DNA from: Novosphingobium pentaromativorans US6-1
GTDB lineage: Bacteria; Pseudomonadota; Alphaproteobacteria; Sphingomonadales; Sphingomonadaceae
Length of the DNA stretch: 64,000 nt
Direction of reading: 5' to 3'
Assembly (NCBI RefSeq): GCF_000767465.1
Contig: NZ_CP009292.1
Span: 310,001 to 374,000, forward strand
Shown here: piece after piece, positions 1-10,858 of the stretch
Position numbering within the stretch: position 1 is the first letter of the stretch
How the letters are laid out: every line of letters starts with the position of its first letter
Made by a program: the position numbers and the translations under genes
The notes under the pieces: model-generated
What the model was told of the DNA's origin: nothing
The model's input: the letters and a program-made list of their open reading frames with translations, nothing else
The model's database searches: none

Positions 1-2
1 GT

Positions 3-1028
3 CTCGAGGCCATGCTTGGCCTGCCGCTGTTCGAGCGCCGGCACGACGGGATGATTCCGACTCGTGCCGGAGATGTCCTAGCGCCGCGCATAATTACCGC
101 GCTCGCCCATATCCAGAGCCCGCACGTGACGATGTCGCGACTGCGCGCCTTGCTCGCGCTGGCCGAGACCGGAAGCTATGCCGGCGCAGGGCAGGAGACC
201 GGCCTGTCGCTGCCGTCGATACACCGCGCGGTGAACGATCTGGCGCTGGCGCTGCGCCGACCGCTGGTGGTGCGACGGGGCAAGTTCGTCATTACGACCG
301 AAGCGGGCAACCAGCTCGCCCGTGAATTCCGGCTCGCCCGGGTCGAGCTGGAGGCTGGCCTGTCCGAAGTGGAGGCGCTTCGGGGATATGAGACGCGGCG
401 GATCGCGATCGGCGCCATGCCGCTGTCGCGGGCGCGCGTTCTGCCGGCGGCCGTGGCGCGGTTCCTCTCACGTCGTCCGCAGGTCAAGCTCACGATTGTC
501 GAGGGCTCGCGCGCTGAGCTGGTCGAGCCGCTGCGCAATGGTTCGCTGGATGTCATCGTCGGTGCCTTGCGTGATCCGCTGATCGAGGAAGACCTCGTCC
601 AGCGCCCACTGTTCGACGATGCGCCGGCCATTTTTGCGCGAAAGGGGCATCCTCTCGGCGAGGGCATCCCCACGTTGGCCCAGATGGCAAACTATCCCTT
701 CTGCCTCGCTCCGCGCGGTACACCGCTGCGCGACAGTTTCGAGCGCTACTTTACCGAGAATGGGCAGGCGCTTCCCGAAGTGCCCGTGGAATCCGGATCG
801 GCGCTGATGATCCGCCAGGTGATGATGAACTCAGACTTTCTGGCCTTGCTTTCGCCCGATCAGATGCAGGTCGAAGTGCAGGCAGGATGGGTCCGCGAAC
901 TGGCTCGCTTGCCGCATGGTTATGAGCGCACCATCGGCATGACGACGCGAGCATCGCTGCGCCCCACCGAGGTCCAGGCCGAGTTCTTCGCGGATCTGCA
1001 AGCTGCTTCAACGGAAATTGCCGAGTAG
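3..1028 (+). CDS. LysR-family transcriptional regulator, 5' end missing
   Basis: The reading frame is open from the window edge, so the true start lies upstream. The first visible residues, LEAMLGLPLFERR, are the end of one LysR winged-helix domain. A second, complete HTH domain follows, from MSRLRALLALAETGSYAGA to about residue 100, and then a LysR substrate-binding domain. The protein therefore seems to carry two DNA-binding modules in tandem, whereas a normal LysR protein has one. It lies just upstream of the lig operon on the same strand, so regulation of aromatic catabolism is likely but inferred. The family call is firm. Confidence 0.88.
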   Translation, partial: LEAMLGLPLFERRHDGMIPTRAGDVLAPRIITALAHIQSPHVTMSRLRALLALAETGSYAGAGQETGLSLPSIHRAVNDLALALRRPLVVRRGKFVITTEAGNQLAREFRLARVELEAGLSEVEALRGYETRRIAIGAMPLSRARVLPAAVARFLSRRPQVKLTIVEGSRAELVEPLRNGSLDVIVGALRDPLIEEDLVQRPLFDDAPAIFARKGHPLGEGIPTLAQMANYPFCLAPRGTPLRDSFERYFTENGQALPEVPVESGSALMIRQVMMNSDFLALLSPDQMQVEVQAGWVRELARLPHGYERTIGMTTRASLRPTEVQAEFFADLQAASTEIAE

Positions 1029-1136
1029 TCCAGCCCCTTGAAACAGGTCCGCTGCCTGAGGGTGGATTAGTCTTAGATTATATCGCAAAGCCAGTTCCGA
1101 TTGGTCTTGATGCTGATGGCCGGGCATTGAGGTTGC

Positions 1137-2006
1137 ATGAATAATTCCATAGCTCTCATTGGGTTTGGGGAGGCAGGATCGACCTTTGCGCAAGGTGCGC
1201 AATGGCGCGGCAATGCCAGGGCTTTCGATATCGAACCGTCGCGGCACGATGCGATGGATTCGCAAGGCATTATCGCCTGCGATAGTCTTGCTGCAGCGCT
1301 TGAAGGTGCGCAGCTTGTTCTCTCGCTGGTTACCGCGGATGCAGCGGCGCGAGTGGCGCGCGCGGCGGCGCCCCTGCTTGGCGAGGGCGCGCTGTTCTGC
1401 GACATGAATTCGGTGGCTCCCGATACCAAGCGGACTGCGGCGCAGGCCGTGGCCGAGGGTAAAGGGCACTACGTCGACGTCGCCGTGCTTGCCCCTGTCG
1501 AGCCAGCGCGCATGAAGGTGCCGCTGCTCGTTTCGGGTGCCAAGGCGCCTGAGGCGCAGGAATTGCTCGGTAAGGCCGGTTTCGCCAATGTGCGCACGGT
1601 GGGCGAGCAGGTCGGCCGGGCATCGGCGATCAAGCTGGTGCGTTCGGTCATGGTCAAGGGGCTTGAGGCCCTGACCGCCGAAATGATGATGGCCGCGCAT
1701 GCCGAGGGCGTGGCGCAAGAGGTTCTCGCGTCGCTCGATGCCAGCGAGAAGTCGGTCGGTTGGGCCGAAAGGGCCGACTACAACCTGGACCGGATGTTGA
1801 TCCATGGCCGCCGCCGTGCAGCCGAGATGCAGGAAGCGGCGCAGATGCTGCGTTCGCTGGGAATCGACCCGCTGATGACGGATAATACCGTCAACTGGCA
1901 GCGATCGCTCGGGCAGCTGGCAATGACGCCGCTTCCCGAAGGTTACGAAGCCAAGCTCGCCGGAATCGCGGCGACTGGCACATTCAAGAGAGGAGATGGG
2001 CAATGA
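1137..2006 (+). CDS. NAD(P)-dependent dehydrogenase with DUF1932 C-terminus (6-phosphogluconate/3-hydroxyisobutyrate dehydrogenase-like)
   Basis: This 289-residue protein begins with a Rossmann motif, ALIGFGEAGS, typical of the 3-hydroxyisobutyrate/6-phosphogluconate dehydrogenase superfamily. Its C-terminal half resembles DUF1932, with a conserved K in the segment SAIKLVRSVMVKGLEAL. It is the first gene after the LysR regulator and overlaps the ligJ start by ATGA, so it is the first gene of the lig operon visible here. The substrate cannot be read from sequence; a role with a 2-hydroxy-4-carboxymuconate-type intermediate or a ring-cleavage side product is only an inference from context. Confidence 0.8.
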   Translation: MNNSIALIGFGEAGSTFAQGAQWRGNARAFDIEPSRHDAMDSQGIIACDSLAAALEGAQLVLSLVTADAAARVARAAAPLLGEGALFCDMNSVAPDTKRTAAQAVAEGKGHYVDVAVLAPVEPARMKVPLLVSGAKAPEAQELLGKAGFANVRTVGEQVGRASAIKLVRSVMVKGLEALTAEMMMAAHAEGVAQEVLASLDASEKSVGWAERADYNLDRMLIHGRRRAAEMQEAAQMLRSLGIDPLMTDNTVNWQRSLGQLAMTPLPEGYEAKLAGIAATGTFKRGDGQ

Positions 2007-3028
2007 CGCTGGTCATTGACTGCCACGGTCACTACACGGTTTTGCCCAAGGGGCACGATGCATGGCGCGAGGCCCAGAAGGCCGCCTTCAAGGCGGGCGA
2101 GGCGCCGCCGCCTTATCCCGAGATTTCCGATGACGAGATCCGCGAGACGATCGAGCAGAACCAGCTGCGCCTGATCAAGGAGCGCGGCGCCGACCTGACG
2201 ATCTTTTCCCCGCGCGCGTCGGCCATGGCTCACCACGTCGGCGACCAGGTTGTGTCCGAAGAGTGGGCGCAGCACTGCAACAACCTGATCTACCGCGTGA
2301 CCAAGCTCTACCCCGAGACGTTCGTGGGCGTGTGCATGTTGCCGCAGAGCCCGAAGGCGGACCTTACGGCTTCGGTCAAGGAACTGCGCCGCTGCGTCGA
2401 GGAACTCGGCTTCATCGGCTGCAACCTCAATCCCGATCCGGGGGGCGGCCATTTCGAACATCCGCCGCTGACCGATGAATACTGGTTCCCGATCTACGAA
2501 GCGATGTGCGAGCTGGACGTTCCGGCGATGGTCCACGTTTCGGGTTCGTGCAACCCGGCGATGCACGCGACCGGCGGCTTCTACCTCGCGGCCGATACGG
2601 TTGCCTTCATGCAGCTGCTGCAGGGCGACCTGTTCAGCCGCTTCCCGAACCTGCGCTTCATCATTCCGCACGGCGGCGGCGCTGTGCCGTTCCACTGGGG
2701 CCGCTATCGCGGGCTTGCCGACATGCTCAAGCAGCCCTCGCTTGACCAGCACCTGATGAACAACGTGTTTTTCGACACTTGCGTCTATCATCAGCCCGGC
2801 ATCAACCTGCTGGCCGAAGTGATCGAGACGAAGAACATCCTGTTCGGCTCGGAAATGGTCGGCGCGGTGCGCGGCATCGATCCGCAGACCGGGCACTATT
2901 TCGATGACACCAAGCGTTACGTCGACGCGCTGGATATCAGCGAAGAGCAGCGTCACGCCATCTTCGAGGGCAACGCGCGCCGCGTGTTCCCGCGCCTCGA
3001 TGCACAACTCAAGGAAAGGGGGCTCTGA
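2003..3028 (+). CDS. ligJ: 4-oxalomesaconate hydratase
   Basis: LigJ hydrates 4-oxalomesaconate to 4-carboxy-4-hydroxy-2-oxoadipate in the protocatechuate 4,5-cleavage pathway. The 341-residue protein has the amidohydrolase-2 fold signature, with an N-terminal metal-binding DCHGHY and a later HGGGAVPFHWGR segment. Length and sequence match LigJ of sphingomonads. It is translationally coupled to the upstream dehydrogenase (ATGA overlap) and is followed by the Rieske oxygenase four bases after its stop. The aldolase (ligK) and the pyrone hydrolase (ligI) genes are not in the window. Confidence 0.93.
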   Translation: MTLVIDCHGHYTVLPKGHDAWREAQKAAFKAGEAPPPYPEISDDEIRETIEQNQLRLIKERGADLTIFSPRASAMAHHVGDQVVSEEWAQHCNNLIYRVTKLYPETFVGVCMLPQSPKADLTASVKELRRCVEELGFIGCNLNPDPGGGHFEHPPLTDEYWFPIYEAMCELDVPAMVHVSGSCNPAMHATGGFYLAADTVAFMQLLQGDLFSRFPNLRFIIPHGGGAVPFHWGRYRGLADMLKQPSLDQHLMNNVFFDTCVYHQPGINLLAEVIETKNILFGSEMVGAVRGIDPQTGHYFDDTKRYVDALDISEEQRHAIFEGNARRVFPRLDAQLKERGL

Positions 3029-3032
3029 GGCC

Positions 3033-4063
3033 ATGAGCACTTGGCTTACCAATCAGTGGTACGTTGCCGCATGGGATGCGGAGGTCGATTCCGCGCCGCT
3101 TTCACGAACGATCTGCGGTGTACCGGTCATGCTCTACCGCAAGCTTGACCGTTCGGTCGTTGCCATGCGCGATGCCTGCCCGCACCGCCTGCTGCCGCTG
3201 TCGATGGGCATTCGCGAAGGCGATTCCATCCGCTGCAAGTATCACGGCCTGAAACTCGGGCCGGACGGCGTTGCGGAAGAAATGCCGCTCAAGTCCGAAG
3301 CGGTGAACAAGCGTGTCTGCGCCGAGACTTTCGCGGTCGCGGAAAAGCACCGCTTCATCTGGATCTGGGTGGGCGAAAAGGACAAGGCCGACCCCGCGCT
3401 GATTCCCGATCTTTGGCCGTGCAGCACCAAGGGCTGGGTCTTCGACGGTGGCTACTATCCGATCAAGTGCGACTATCGCCTGATGATCGATAACCTGATG
3501 GACCTCACGCACGAGACTTACGTGCACTCCAGCTCCATCGGCCAGGAAGAGATCCTCGAGGCGCCGCTCGAATGCCGGGTCGAAGACGAGCGCGTTTTCC
3601 TTTCGCGCTGGATGCCGGGGATCGACGCGCCGCCGTTCTGGCGCAATGCTCTCAAAAAGCCCGGACCGGTCGACCGCTGGCAGATCTGCCAGTTCCTGCT
3701 GCCCTCCGCCGTCATGATCGACGTCGGTGTCGCGCCTGTCGATGCAGGTGCCACGCTGGAAGATCACGACCAGGGCGTTCGCGGCATGGTGGTCGACTTC
3801 ATGACGCCCGAAACCGAGACCAGCCATCACTACTTCTGGGGCATGGCACGCAACTTCGACATCGACGACACCGGCTTCACTGCGCGGTTCAAGGCCCAGC
3901 AGGGCGGCGTCTTTGCCGAGGACCGCGAGATTCTCGAAGCGCAGCAGGCGGCCATCCTTGCGAACCCGGGCAAGAAGCTGGCGGCCTATCGCATCGACGA
4001 AGGCGGCGTGCGCGCGCGCCAGATCATCACGCGCAAGATGCGCGCGGCCGAGGAGGTCGATGG

Positions 4064-4067
<4 letters not shown>
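3033..4067 (+). CDS. Rieske non-haem iron oxygenase, VanA-like (vanillate O-demethylase oxygenase family)
   Basis: The 344-residue protein has a Rieske [2Fe-2S] motif, C49-x-H51-x16-C68-x2-H71. It also has the mononuclear iron site in NLMDLTHETYVH (N/D and two His). Overall it resembles vanillate demethylase oxygenase subunits. The ATG at 3033 is preferred because the longer frame upstream lies inside ligJ. The gene overlaps ligA by ATGA. No ferredoxin reductase gene is nearby, so its electron donor must be encoded elsewhere. Since it sits among protocatechuate genes it may demethylate or hydroxylate a methoxylated or carboxylated benzoate to feed the pathway. That substrate is inferred. Confidence 0.85.
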
Positions 4068-5384
<1,317 letters not shown>

Positions 5385-5414
5385 AATCACAAGAGTTTTC
5401 CAAGGAGTAATCCC

Positions 5415-6374
5415 ATGCGTATTGCCCTCGTCGGCGCCGGAGCCTTCGGCGAAAAGCACATCGACGCGCTTGCCCAGGTCGATGACGTCGAAGTCGTCAC
5501 CATTGTCAGCGCATCGCTGGAAGAGGCCCGCAAGCTGGCCGACAAGCACGGCATTGCCGATGTCAGCGATAGCTATGAGGAAACCCTCAAGCGCGACGAC
5601 ATCGACGCGGTCATCCTGACCACGCCCACCCCGATGCACGCCAGGCAGGCGATCCAGGCGATGGACGCCGGCAAGCACGTCGAAGTCGAAATTCCGGTCG
5701 CCGATTCCTGGGCCGATGCCCAGGCCGTGCTCGCCAAGCAGCAGGAAACCGGGTTGGTCTGCATGGTTGGCCATACCCGCCGTTTCAATCCCTCGCACCA
5801 GTGGGTGAAGAAGCGCATCGAAGCGGGCGAGTTCAATATCCAGGCGATGGACGTCGAGACCTTCTTCTTCCGCCGCAAGAACATCAACGCCAAGGGCGAG
5901 CCGCGCTCGTGGACCGACCACCTGCTCTGGCACCACGCCGCGCACAGCGTCGACATCTTCCAGTACATGACCGGCAGCAAGGTGGTTGCCGGTCACGTGC
6001 TGCAGGGCCCCAAGCACCCGGAACTCGGCATCGCCATGGATATGTCGATCCAGCTGAAGACCGAGGCCGGCCAGATCCTGACCCTCGCGTTGTCGTTCAA
6101 CAATGACGGTCCGCTTGGCACCTTCTTCCGCTATATCGGCGACACCGGCACGTACATCGCGCGCTACGACGACCTGGTGAACGGCAAGGAAGAGCCGATC
6201 GACGTATCGAAGGTCGACATCTCGATGAACGGCATCGAGCTGCAGGATCGCGAGTTCGTTGCCGCGATCCGCGAAGGCCGTGAGCCCAACGGCTCGGTCC
6301 AGAGCGTGTTCGAATGCTACCGCGTGCTGGGCGATCTCGCCGCGCAGCTCGACGCGCAGGACGGTTGGTCCTGA
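5415..6374 (+). CDS. ligC: 4-carboxy-2-hydroxymuconate-6-semialdehyde dehydrogenase
   Basis: LigC oxidises the ring-cleavage product (in its cyclic hemiacetal form) to 2-pyrone-4,6-dicarboxylate with NADP. The 319-residue protein belongs to the Gfo/Idh/MocA fold: it starts with the Rossmann motif ALVGAGAFGEKH, has a GKHVEVEIPV segment, and shows LigC features such as FFFRRKNINAKGEPRSWTDH. It has a good ribosome site (aaggag) and lies 30 bases after ligB. Its stop overlaps the start of the aldo/keto reductase gene by one base (TGATG), which indicates a common transcript. Confidence 0.95.
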   Translation: MRIALVGAGAFGEKHIDALAQVDDVEVVTIVSASLEEARKLADKHGIADVSDSYEETLKRDDIDAVILTTPTPMHARQAIQAMDAGKHVEVEIPVADSWADAQAVLAKQQETGLVCMVGHTRRFNPSHQWVKKRIEAGEFNIQAMDVETFFFRRKNINAKGEPRSWTDHLLWHHAAHSVDIFQYMTGSKVVAGHVLQGPKHPELGIAMDMSIQLKTEAGQILTLALSFNNDGPLGTFFRYIGDTGTYIARYDDLVNGKEEPIDVSKVDISMNGIELQDREFVAAIREGREPNGSVQSVFECYRVLGDLAAQLDAQDGWS

Positions 6375-7366
6375 TGATGCAGCGCAACCTCGCCGGCAAG
6401 GCGCTCAACCCGGTCGGGCTGGGCTGCATGAACGTGGCCTGGGCCTACGGCAACGCGCCGAGCCGCGAGGATGCCCTGGCCCTGTTCCGCCACGCGCTCG
6501 ACAAGGGCTGCGGCCATTTTGACACGGCCAACATCTATGGCAAGGGCGTCTCCGAGGAGATCCTCGGGGAAGCGATCGGCAATCGTCGCGAGGAATTCTT
6601 CCTTGCAACGAAGACCGGAATCGTCGTCGACGGCCCGCGTCGCGGGATCGACTGCAGCCCCGAGTCCATCGCAGCCTCGCTCGATGCCAGCCTGAAGCGT
6701 CTCGGCACAGATCACGTAGACTTGTTCTACATGCACCGCTTCGATCCCAGGATGCCCATCGCGGACTCGGTTGGGGCCATGGTGCGGGCGATGGAGGCCG
6801 GCAAGATCGGCGCTTACGGTGTATCGGAATGGTCCGCGGCGCATATTCGCGAAGCCCATGCGGTCCATCCAATGGCCGCGGTGCAGACCGAATACTCGCT
6901 CTGGACGCGCAATGTCGAACTTGGCGTGCTTGAAACCACGCGAGAGCTGGACATTGCCCTGGTTGCCTTCTCGCCGGTCGCGCGCGGTGCGCTCGCTGGC
7001 GCCGTAACCGATGTTTCGGCCCTTGCCGAAACCGACTTGCGGCGCAGCCACCCGCGCTTCCTGCCGGGTGCCTGGGAAAAGAACCTCGAGTTGATCGAGC
7101 AGTTCAACGCGCTGGCCAGTGAAGCGGGACTGGCGCCGGCGCAGCTGGCCCTGGCCTGGGTACTTTCGCGTTCGGACAATATCCATGTTATCCCGGGCAC
7201 GCGCTCGATCGATCATTGGGCGCAGAACGATGCGGCAGGCGGCATGACCGTCGACGCATCCGTTCTCGATCGCGCCGATGCGCTGATCAACCAGCAGACG
7301 GTGACCGGACATCGCTATCCGGAAGTCATGCGCGGCACGATCGATACCGAAGACTATCCCGTTTGA
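6374..7366 (+). CDS. Aldo/keto reductase
   Basis: This 330-residue NADPH-dependent oxidoreductase has the AKR tetrad in order: D and Y in FDTANIYGKG, K in FLATKTGI, and H in LFYMHRFDP. The C-terminal cofactor segment is HVIPGTRSIDHWAQN. Two ATG codons are adjacent (6374 and 6377); the first overlaps the ligC stop. It is the last gene of the lig operon and may reduce an aldehyde or ketone made or consumed in aromatic breakdown, but the substrate is unknown. Confidence 0.85.
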   Translation: MMQRNLAGKALNPVGLGCMNVAWAYGNAPSREDALALFRHALDKGCGHFDTANIYGKGVSEEILGEAIGNRREEFFLATKTGIVVDGPRRGIDCSPESIAASLDASLKRLGTDHVDLFYMHRFDPRMPIADSVGAMVRAMEAGKIGAYGVSEWSAAHIREAHAVHPMAAVQTEYSLWTRNVELGVLETTRELDIALVAFSPVARGALAGAVTDVSALAETDLRRSHPRFLPGAWEKNLELIEQFNALASEAGLAPAQLALAWVLSRSDNIHVIPGTRSIDHWAQNDAAGGMTVDASVLDRADALINQQTVTGHRYPEVMRGTIDTEDYPV

Positions 7367-7539
7367 GGGCAGGGCCCCGATCAGGGGCATTGACCATAAG
7401 CGAGGAAATTGCGGCGGCGGGGCATGACCTTGCCGCCGTTTTCGCAAGCTGCGGTCTCGGGCGGGCCGGGTCCGTTCTGCGGAAGATTCCGTTGTTGCCG
7501 ATAGTTGTGCTATGAAAGTGCCAGCACCGAGACAGGTGC

Positions 7540-8949
7540 ATGACGAACTGGGGCCGTCTTCGATGCGGCCGAAAGTTGCACGAGATGGGACAGGCAATTG
7601 AAAGGCTGACCGCAGCGGGCAGAAGGGTCTTCTGGCTGGTCATGCTCGCTTTGCTGATGTGCGTGCCGGTTAGTGCCAGCGATGCTCAGGGACGCTCGCC
7701 AACAGCCGTGGCCATGAGCATCGACGGTGCCATCGGACCGGCCAGCGCGGCCTACCTTGCCGCCGGGTTCCAGAAGGCGCGGGAACAGGGCGCACAGCTC
7801 GTTCTGATCGAGATGGACACCCCCGGAGGCCTCGATACCTCGATGCGCCAGATCATCCAGGACATTCTCGCGATGCCGATGCCGGTCGTCGTTTACGTTC
7901 ATCCGAGCGGCGCGCGGGCGGCCAGCGCGGGAACCTACATCGCCTATGCAGCCCACATCGCGGCGATGACTCCCGGCACCAATCTGGGCGCGGCCACGCC
8001 GATCCAGCTTGGAGGCGTGGGCGGCTCGCCCGACGAGGACAAGGACGCCAAGCAGAAGCAGCCCGCCAATGCCGGTGAGCGCAAGGCCGTAAACGATGCC
8101 GTGGCCTATATCCGCTCGCTTGCAGAACTGCGCGGTCGCAATGTTGAATGGGCGGAGGAGGCGGTTCGCGGCGCGGCCAGCCTCTCGGCAAGGGCCGCGC
8201 TCGAAAAGAACGTCATCGACCTGATCGCCCCGGACCGCGCTTCGCTGCTGCGCCAGATCGACGGCATGGTTGTGACAATCGCCGGCAAGGCGCGCACTAT
8301 CGACACCACGGGCATCAAGGTCGTGGACTTGAAGCCTGGCCTTGGCGACCGCGTGCTGGCGACGATTACCGATCCCAATATCGCCCTGATCCTGATGATG
8401 GTGGGGGTTTACGGGCTCTTGTTCGAGTTCCTCAATCCAGGCTCGATGGTTCCCGGCACCGTGGGCGCTATCTCGCTGCTCGTGGGGCTATACGCGCTGG
8501 CGGCGCTTCCGGTCGACCTGGCCGGCGGCGCGCTGATCCTTCTTGGTCTTGCGCTGATGGTGGGAGAAGCCTTTGCACCCTCCTTCGGCATTCTCGGCAT
8601 CGGCGGCCTCATCGCCTTCGTGCTCGGCGCGGCACTACTCATCGATACCGATGTTCCGGCCTTCCAGGTGAGTGCTTCGGTGATAGCGGCGCTGGCCGTG
8701 GCAGGTGCGCTGGTGATCGCGGTGACGGCCAGGCTCGGTATGCGCTCGCAGCGCATGCGGGTGGAAACGGGCGAGCAGGGCATGATCGGCCTGCACGGAG
8801 AAGTCCTCGATTGGGAAGGGCGCTTCGGTCACGTGCTGGCCCATGGGGAACGATGGGTCGCGACCGGACCCGAAAACCTCGAGCGCGGAGCGCTTGTCGT
8901 CGTCGAGGGCATTCGCGGCCTGCAGCTGCAGGTGGCCAGACCGAGTTGA
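7540..8949 (+). CDS. NfeD family membrane-bound serine protease
   Basis: The 469-residue protein has an N-terminal signal or anchor segment, then a ClpP/SppA-like protease domain with the motif GARAASAGTYIAYAA containing the likely nucleophile serine. About four to five hydrophobic helices follow (near residues 275-400), and the protein ends in a soluble NfeD (OB-fold) domain. Family members cleave slipins at the membrane, and a slipin gene follows 29 bases downstream. An alternative ATG at 7585 (MGQAIERL) is possible; no ribosome site clearly decides between the two. Confidence 0.88.
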   Translation: MTNWGRLRCGRKLHEMGQAIERLTAAGRRVFWLVMLALLMCVPVSASDAQGRSPTAVAMSIDGAIGPASAAYLAAGFQKAREQGAQLVLIEMDTPGGLDTSMRQIIQDILAMPMPVVVYVHPSGARAASAGTYIAYAAHIAAMTPGTNLGAATPIQLGGVGGSPDEDKDAKQKQPANAGERKAVNDAVAYIRSLAELRGRNVEWAEEAVRGAASLSARAALEKNVIDLIAPDRASLLRQIDGMVVTIAGKARTIDTTGIKVVDLKPGLGDRVLATITDPNIALILMMVGVYGLLFEFLNPGSMVPGTVGAISLLVGLYALAALPVDLAGGALILLGLALMVGEAFAPSFGILGIGGLIAFVLGAALLIDTDVPAFQVSASVIAALAVAGALVIAVTARLGMRSQRMRVETGEQGMIGLHGEVLDWEGRFGHVLAHGERWVATGPENLERGALVVVEGIRGLQLQVARPS

Positions 8950-8978
8950 CCATGTCTTTCACCAGGAGGAGTATCTAG

Positions 8979-9758
8979 ATGGAAATCGTCGGCGACTTGG
9001 GGTTCTACGTCCCCCTCCTGTTCATTGTCCTGATCTTCCTGTGGTCCGCGATCAAGATCCTGCGAGAGTACGAGCGCGGCGTCGTTTTCACACTCGGGCG
9101 TTTTACATCGGTCAAGGGGCCGGGCCTTATCATTCTCATCCCGTTCGTGCAGCAGATGGTGCGCACGGATTTGCGCACGGTGGTGCTCGATGTACCGACG
9201 CAGGACGTGATCTCCCGCGATAATGTCTCGGTGAAGGTCAATGCGGTCGTCTATTTCCGTGTCCTCGATCCCAAGAGCGCGATCATCCAGGTCGAGGACT
9301 ATATCCAGGCGACCAGCCAGCTGGCGCAAACGACGCTGCGTTCGGTGCTCGGCAAGCACGACCTCGACGAGATGCTGGCCGAGCGCGACAAGCTCAACAG
9401 CGACATTCAGGAAATCCTCGACAAGCAGACCGACGCCTGGGGGATCAAGGTCGCCAATGTCGAGATCAAGCATGTCGACATCGACGAATCCATGATCCGC
9501 GCGATCGCGCGGCAGGCCGAAGCCGAGCGCGAACGGCGCGCCAAGGTGATCAATGCCGAAGGCGAACAACAGGCAGCGGCCAAGCTGCTGGAAGCGGCCA
9601 ATATCCTGAGCGCGACGCCAGAAGCGATGCAGCTGCGCTATCTCTCGACGCTCAACGTTCTTGCGAATGAGCGCAACAGCTCCACGATCGTCTTTCCCTT
9701 CCCGATGAACCTGAGCGACTGGCTCAAGTCGATGAAGGACACGTCGTCTTCGAACTGA
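8979..9758 (+). CDS. Slipin (SPFH/stomatin-like membrane scaffold protein)
   Basis: The 259-residue protein has one N-terminal membrane helix ([17 protein letters not shown]) and an SPFH domain with the typical start [14 protein letters not shown]. An alanine- and glutamate-rich coiled coil ([19 protein letters not shown]) and a short tail follow. A strong AGGAGG-type ribosome site precedes 8979. It forms the common NfeD-slipin gene pair and probably organises membrane microdomains or membrane-protein quality control. Confidence 0.92.
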   Translation: MEIVGDLGFYVPLLFIVLIFLWSAIKILREYERGVVFTLGRFTSVKGPGLIILIPFVQQMVRTDLRTVVLDVPTQDVISRDNVSVKVNAVVYFRVLDPKSAIIQVEDYIQATSQLAQTTLRSVLGKHDLDEMLAERDKLNSDIQEILDKQTDAWGIKVANVEIKHVDIDESMIRAIARQAEAERERRAKVINAEGEQQAAAKLLEAANILSATPEAMQLRYLSTLNVLANERNSSTIVFPFPMNLSDWLKSMKDTSSSN

Positions 9759-9862
9759 GTTGGTAATGACCGGCGGTAAACGCGCCATTTACTTCTTCGG
9801 CTTACGGTCTGCTTTCACCCGCTCGCGGGACTGCCAGCCCACCGCATGCAAGAACGGGGCCG

Positions 9863-10822
9863 ATGATTCACTTCCACGCCGACGCAGCTATCAAGGACAG
9901 CACAAAGGCCATCAACGATGATCGCCCAGATTCGCTGAGGCTCTATGAGCAGGCTGCCTCCCTTGTCCCGATGGGGGCATGGTCTTGCAACTTGCCGAGC
10001 GATGAACTGGCCTGGACCGGCGGGGTCTTCGATCTATTCGGACTTTCCCCGCAGGATGACATCGACCGGCGCTTGGTGCTCGAGATGTACGACGAGGAAT
10101 CGCGCGAATTGCTTGAGCACAAGCGATCCCGGGCCATCGAGACCTGCTCGGACTTCACGCTCGATGCCCGCATCGTCCGTCCCGATGGCTTCGAGCGATG
10201 GATCAGGATCACCGCTGCCACGCGTGCTCCGAATGGCCGGGCCGAAGCGCTTTACGGCATGAAGCAGGACGTCACCGAGGATCGTGAACGATGGGAGCGC
10301 CTGCGATTGCAGGCCGAGTGCGATGCGCTGACCGGCGTTGCCAACCGGGGGCGCTTTCAGGATTTCCTTGATCGGGGACCTCTGGCGACGGGCCATCGCG
10401 TCGGAGCGCTGCTCCTGTTCGATCTCGATGGCTTCAAGAAGATCAATGACTGGTGGGGGCATGCCGCAGGGGACGCCTGCCTCGCTGCTTTTGCCGAACG
10501 CCTTCGCCGCGCATTCCCGCACGCGTCCCTGATCTCACGGATCGGCGGGGACGAATTTGCCGTGCTGCTGCCGCCAGCAGGACCGGGTTCTGTGAGCGAG
10601 GCCGAGCTTCGCACCGTGATCGGGCATCTGCTCTTGCCGGTGGCATGGAATGGCGACCTTTTGCCACTGGGAGTATCGGTCGGGTTGGCTCATGCCCCAG
10701 TCGGAAGCGCCCGTGAGACTTCAGCCGAGATCGGGTTCGACCCACAGGCCCTTTTCCTCGCGGCTGACAAGGCGCTTTACGAGGCCAAGGGCGACCCGGC
10801 GCTCGCACTGGTCTGCGCCTGA
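9863..10822 (+). CDS. PAS-GGDEF diguanylate cyclase
   Basis: The 319-residue protein has a PAS_3-like sensor domain (about residues 30-140, ending ALYGMKQDVTEDRERW) and then a GGDEF domain with an intact catalytic motif, RIGGDEFAVLL. It should make cyclic di-GMP from GTP. There is no membrane segment, so it should be cytosolic. I see no RxxD inhibitory site just before the motif. It converges with a large GGDEF-EAL gene that ends 36 bases away. Confidence 0.88.
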   Translation: MIHFHADAAIKDSTKAINDDRPDSLRLYEQAASLVPMGAWSCNLPSDELAWTGGVFDLFGLSPQDDIDRRLVLEMYDEESRELLEHKRSRAIETCSDFTLDARIVRPDGFERWIRITAATRAPNGRAEALYGMKQDVTEDRERWERLRLQAECDALTGVANRGRFQDFLDRGPLATGHRVGALLLFDLDGFKKINDWWGHAAGDACLAAFAERLRRAFPHASLISRIGGDEFAVLLPPAGPGSVSEAELRTVIGHLLLPVAWNGDLLPLGVSVGLAHAPVGSARETSAEIGFDPQALFLAADKALYEAKGDPALALVCA

Positions 10823-10858
10823 CGCGCCCCTGGCTGCACAAGGTCAGGGCGGGGCAAG

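Noticed and set aside
1029..1136. Imperfect repeat ATTAGTC-TTA-GATTATA as a LysR binding site before the lig operon
   Set aside because: The arms match poorly and no second copy is seen, so it cannot be told from chance.
10823..10858. Possible hairpin between the two convergent cyclic-di-GMP genes
   Set aside because: The pairing is broken by several mismatches and no T run follows, so I do not call a terminator.
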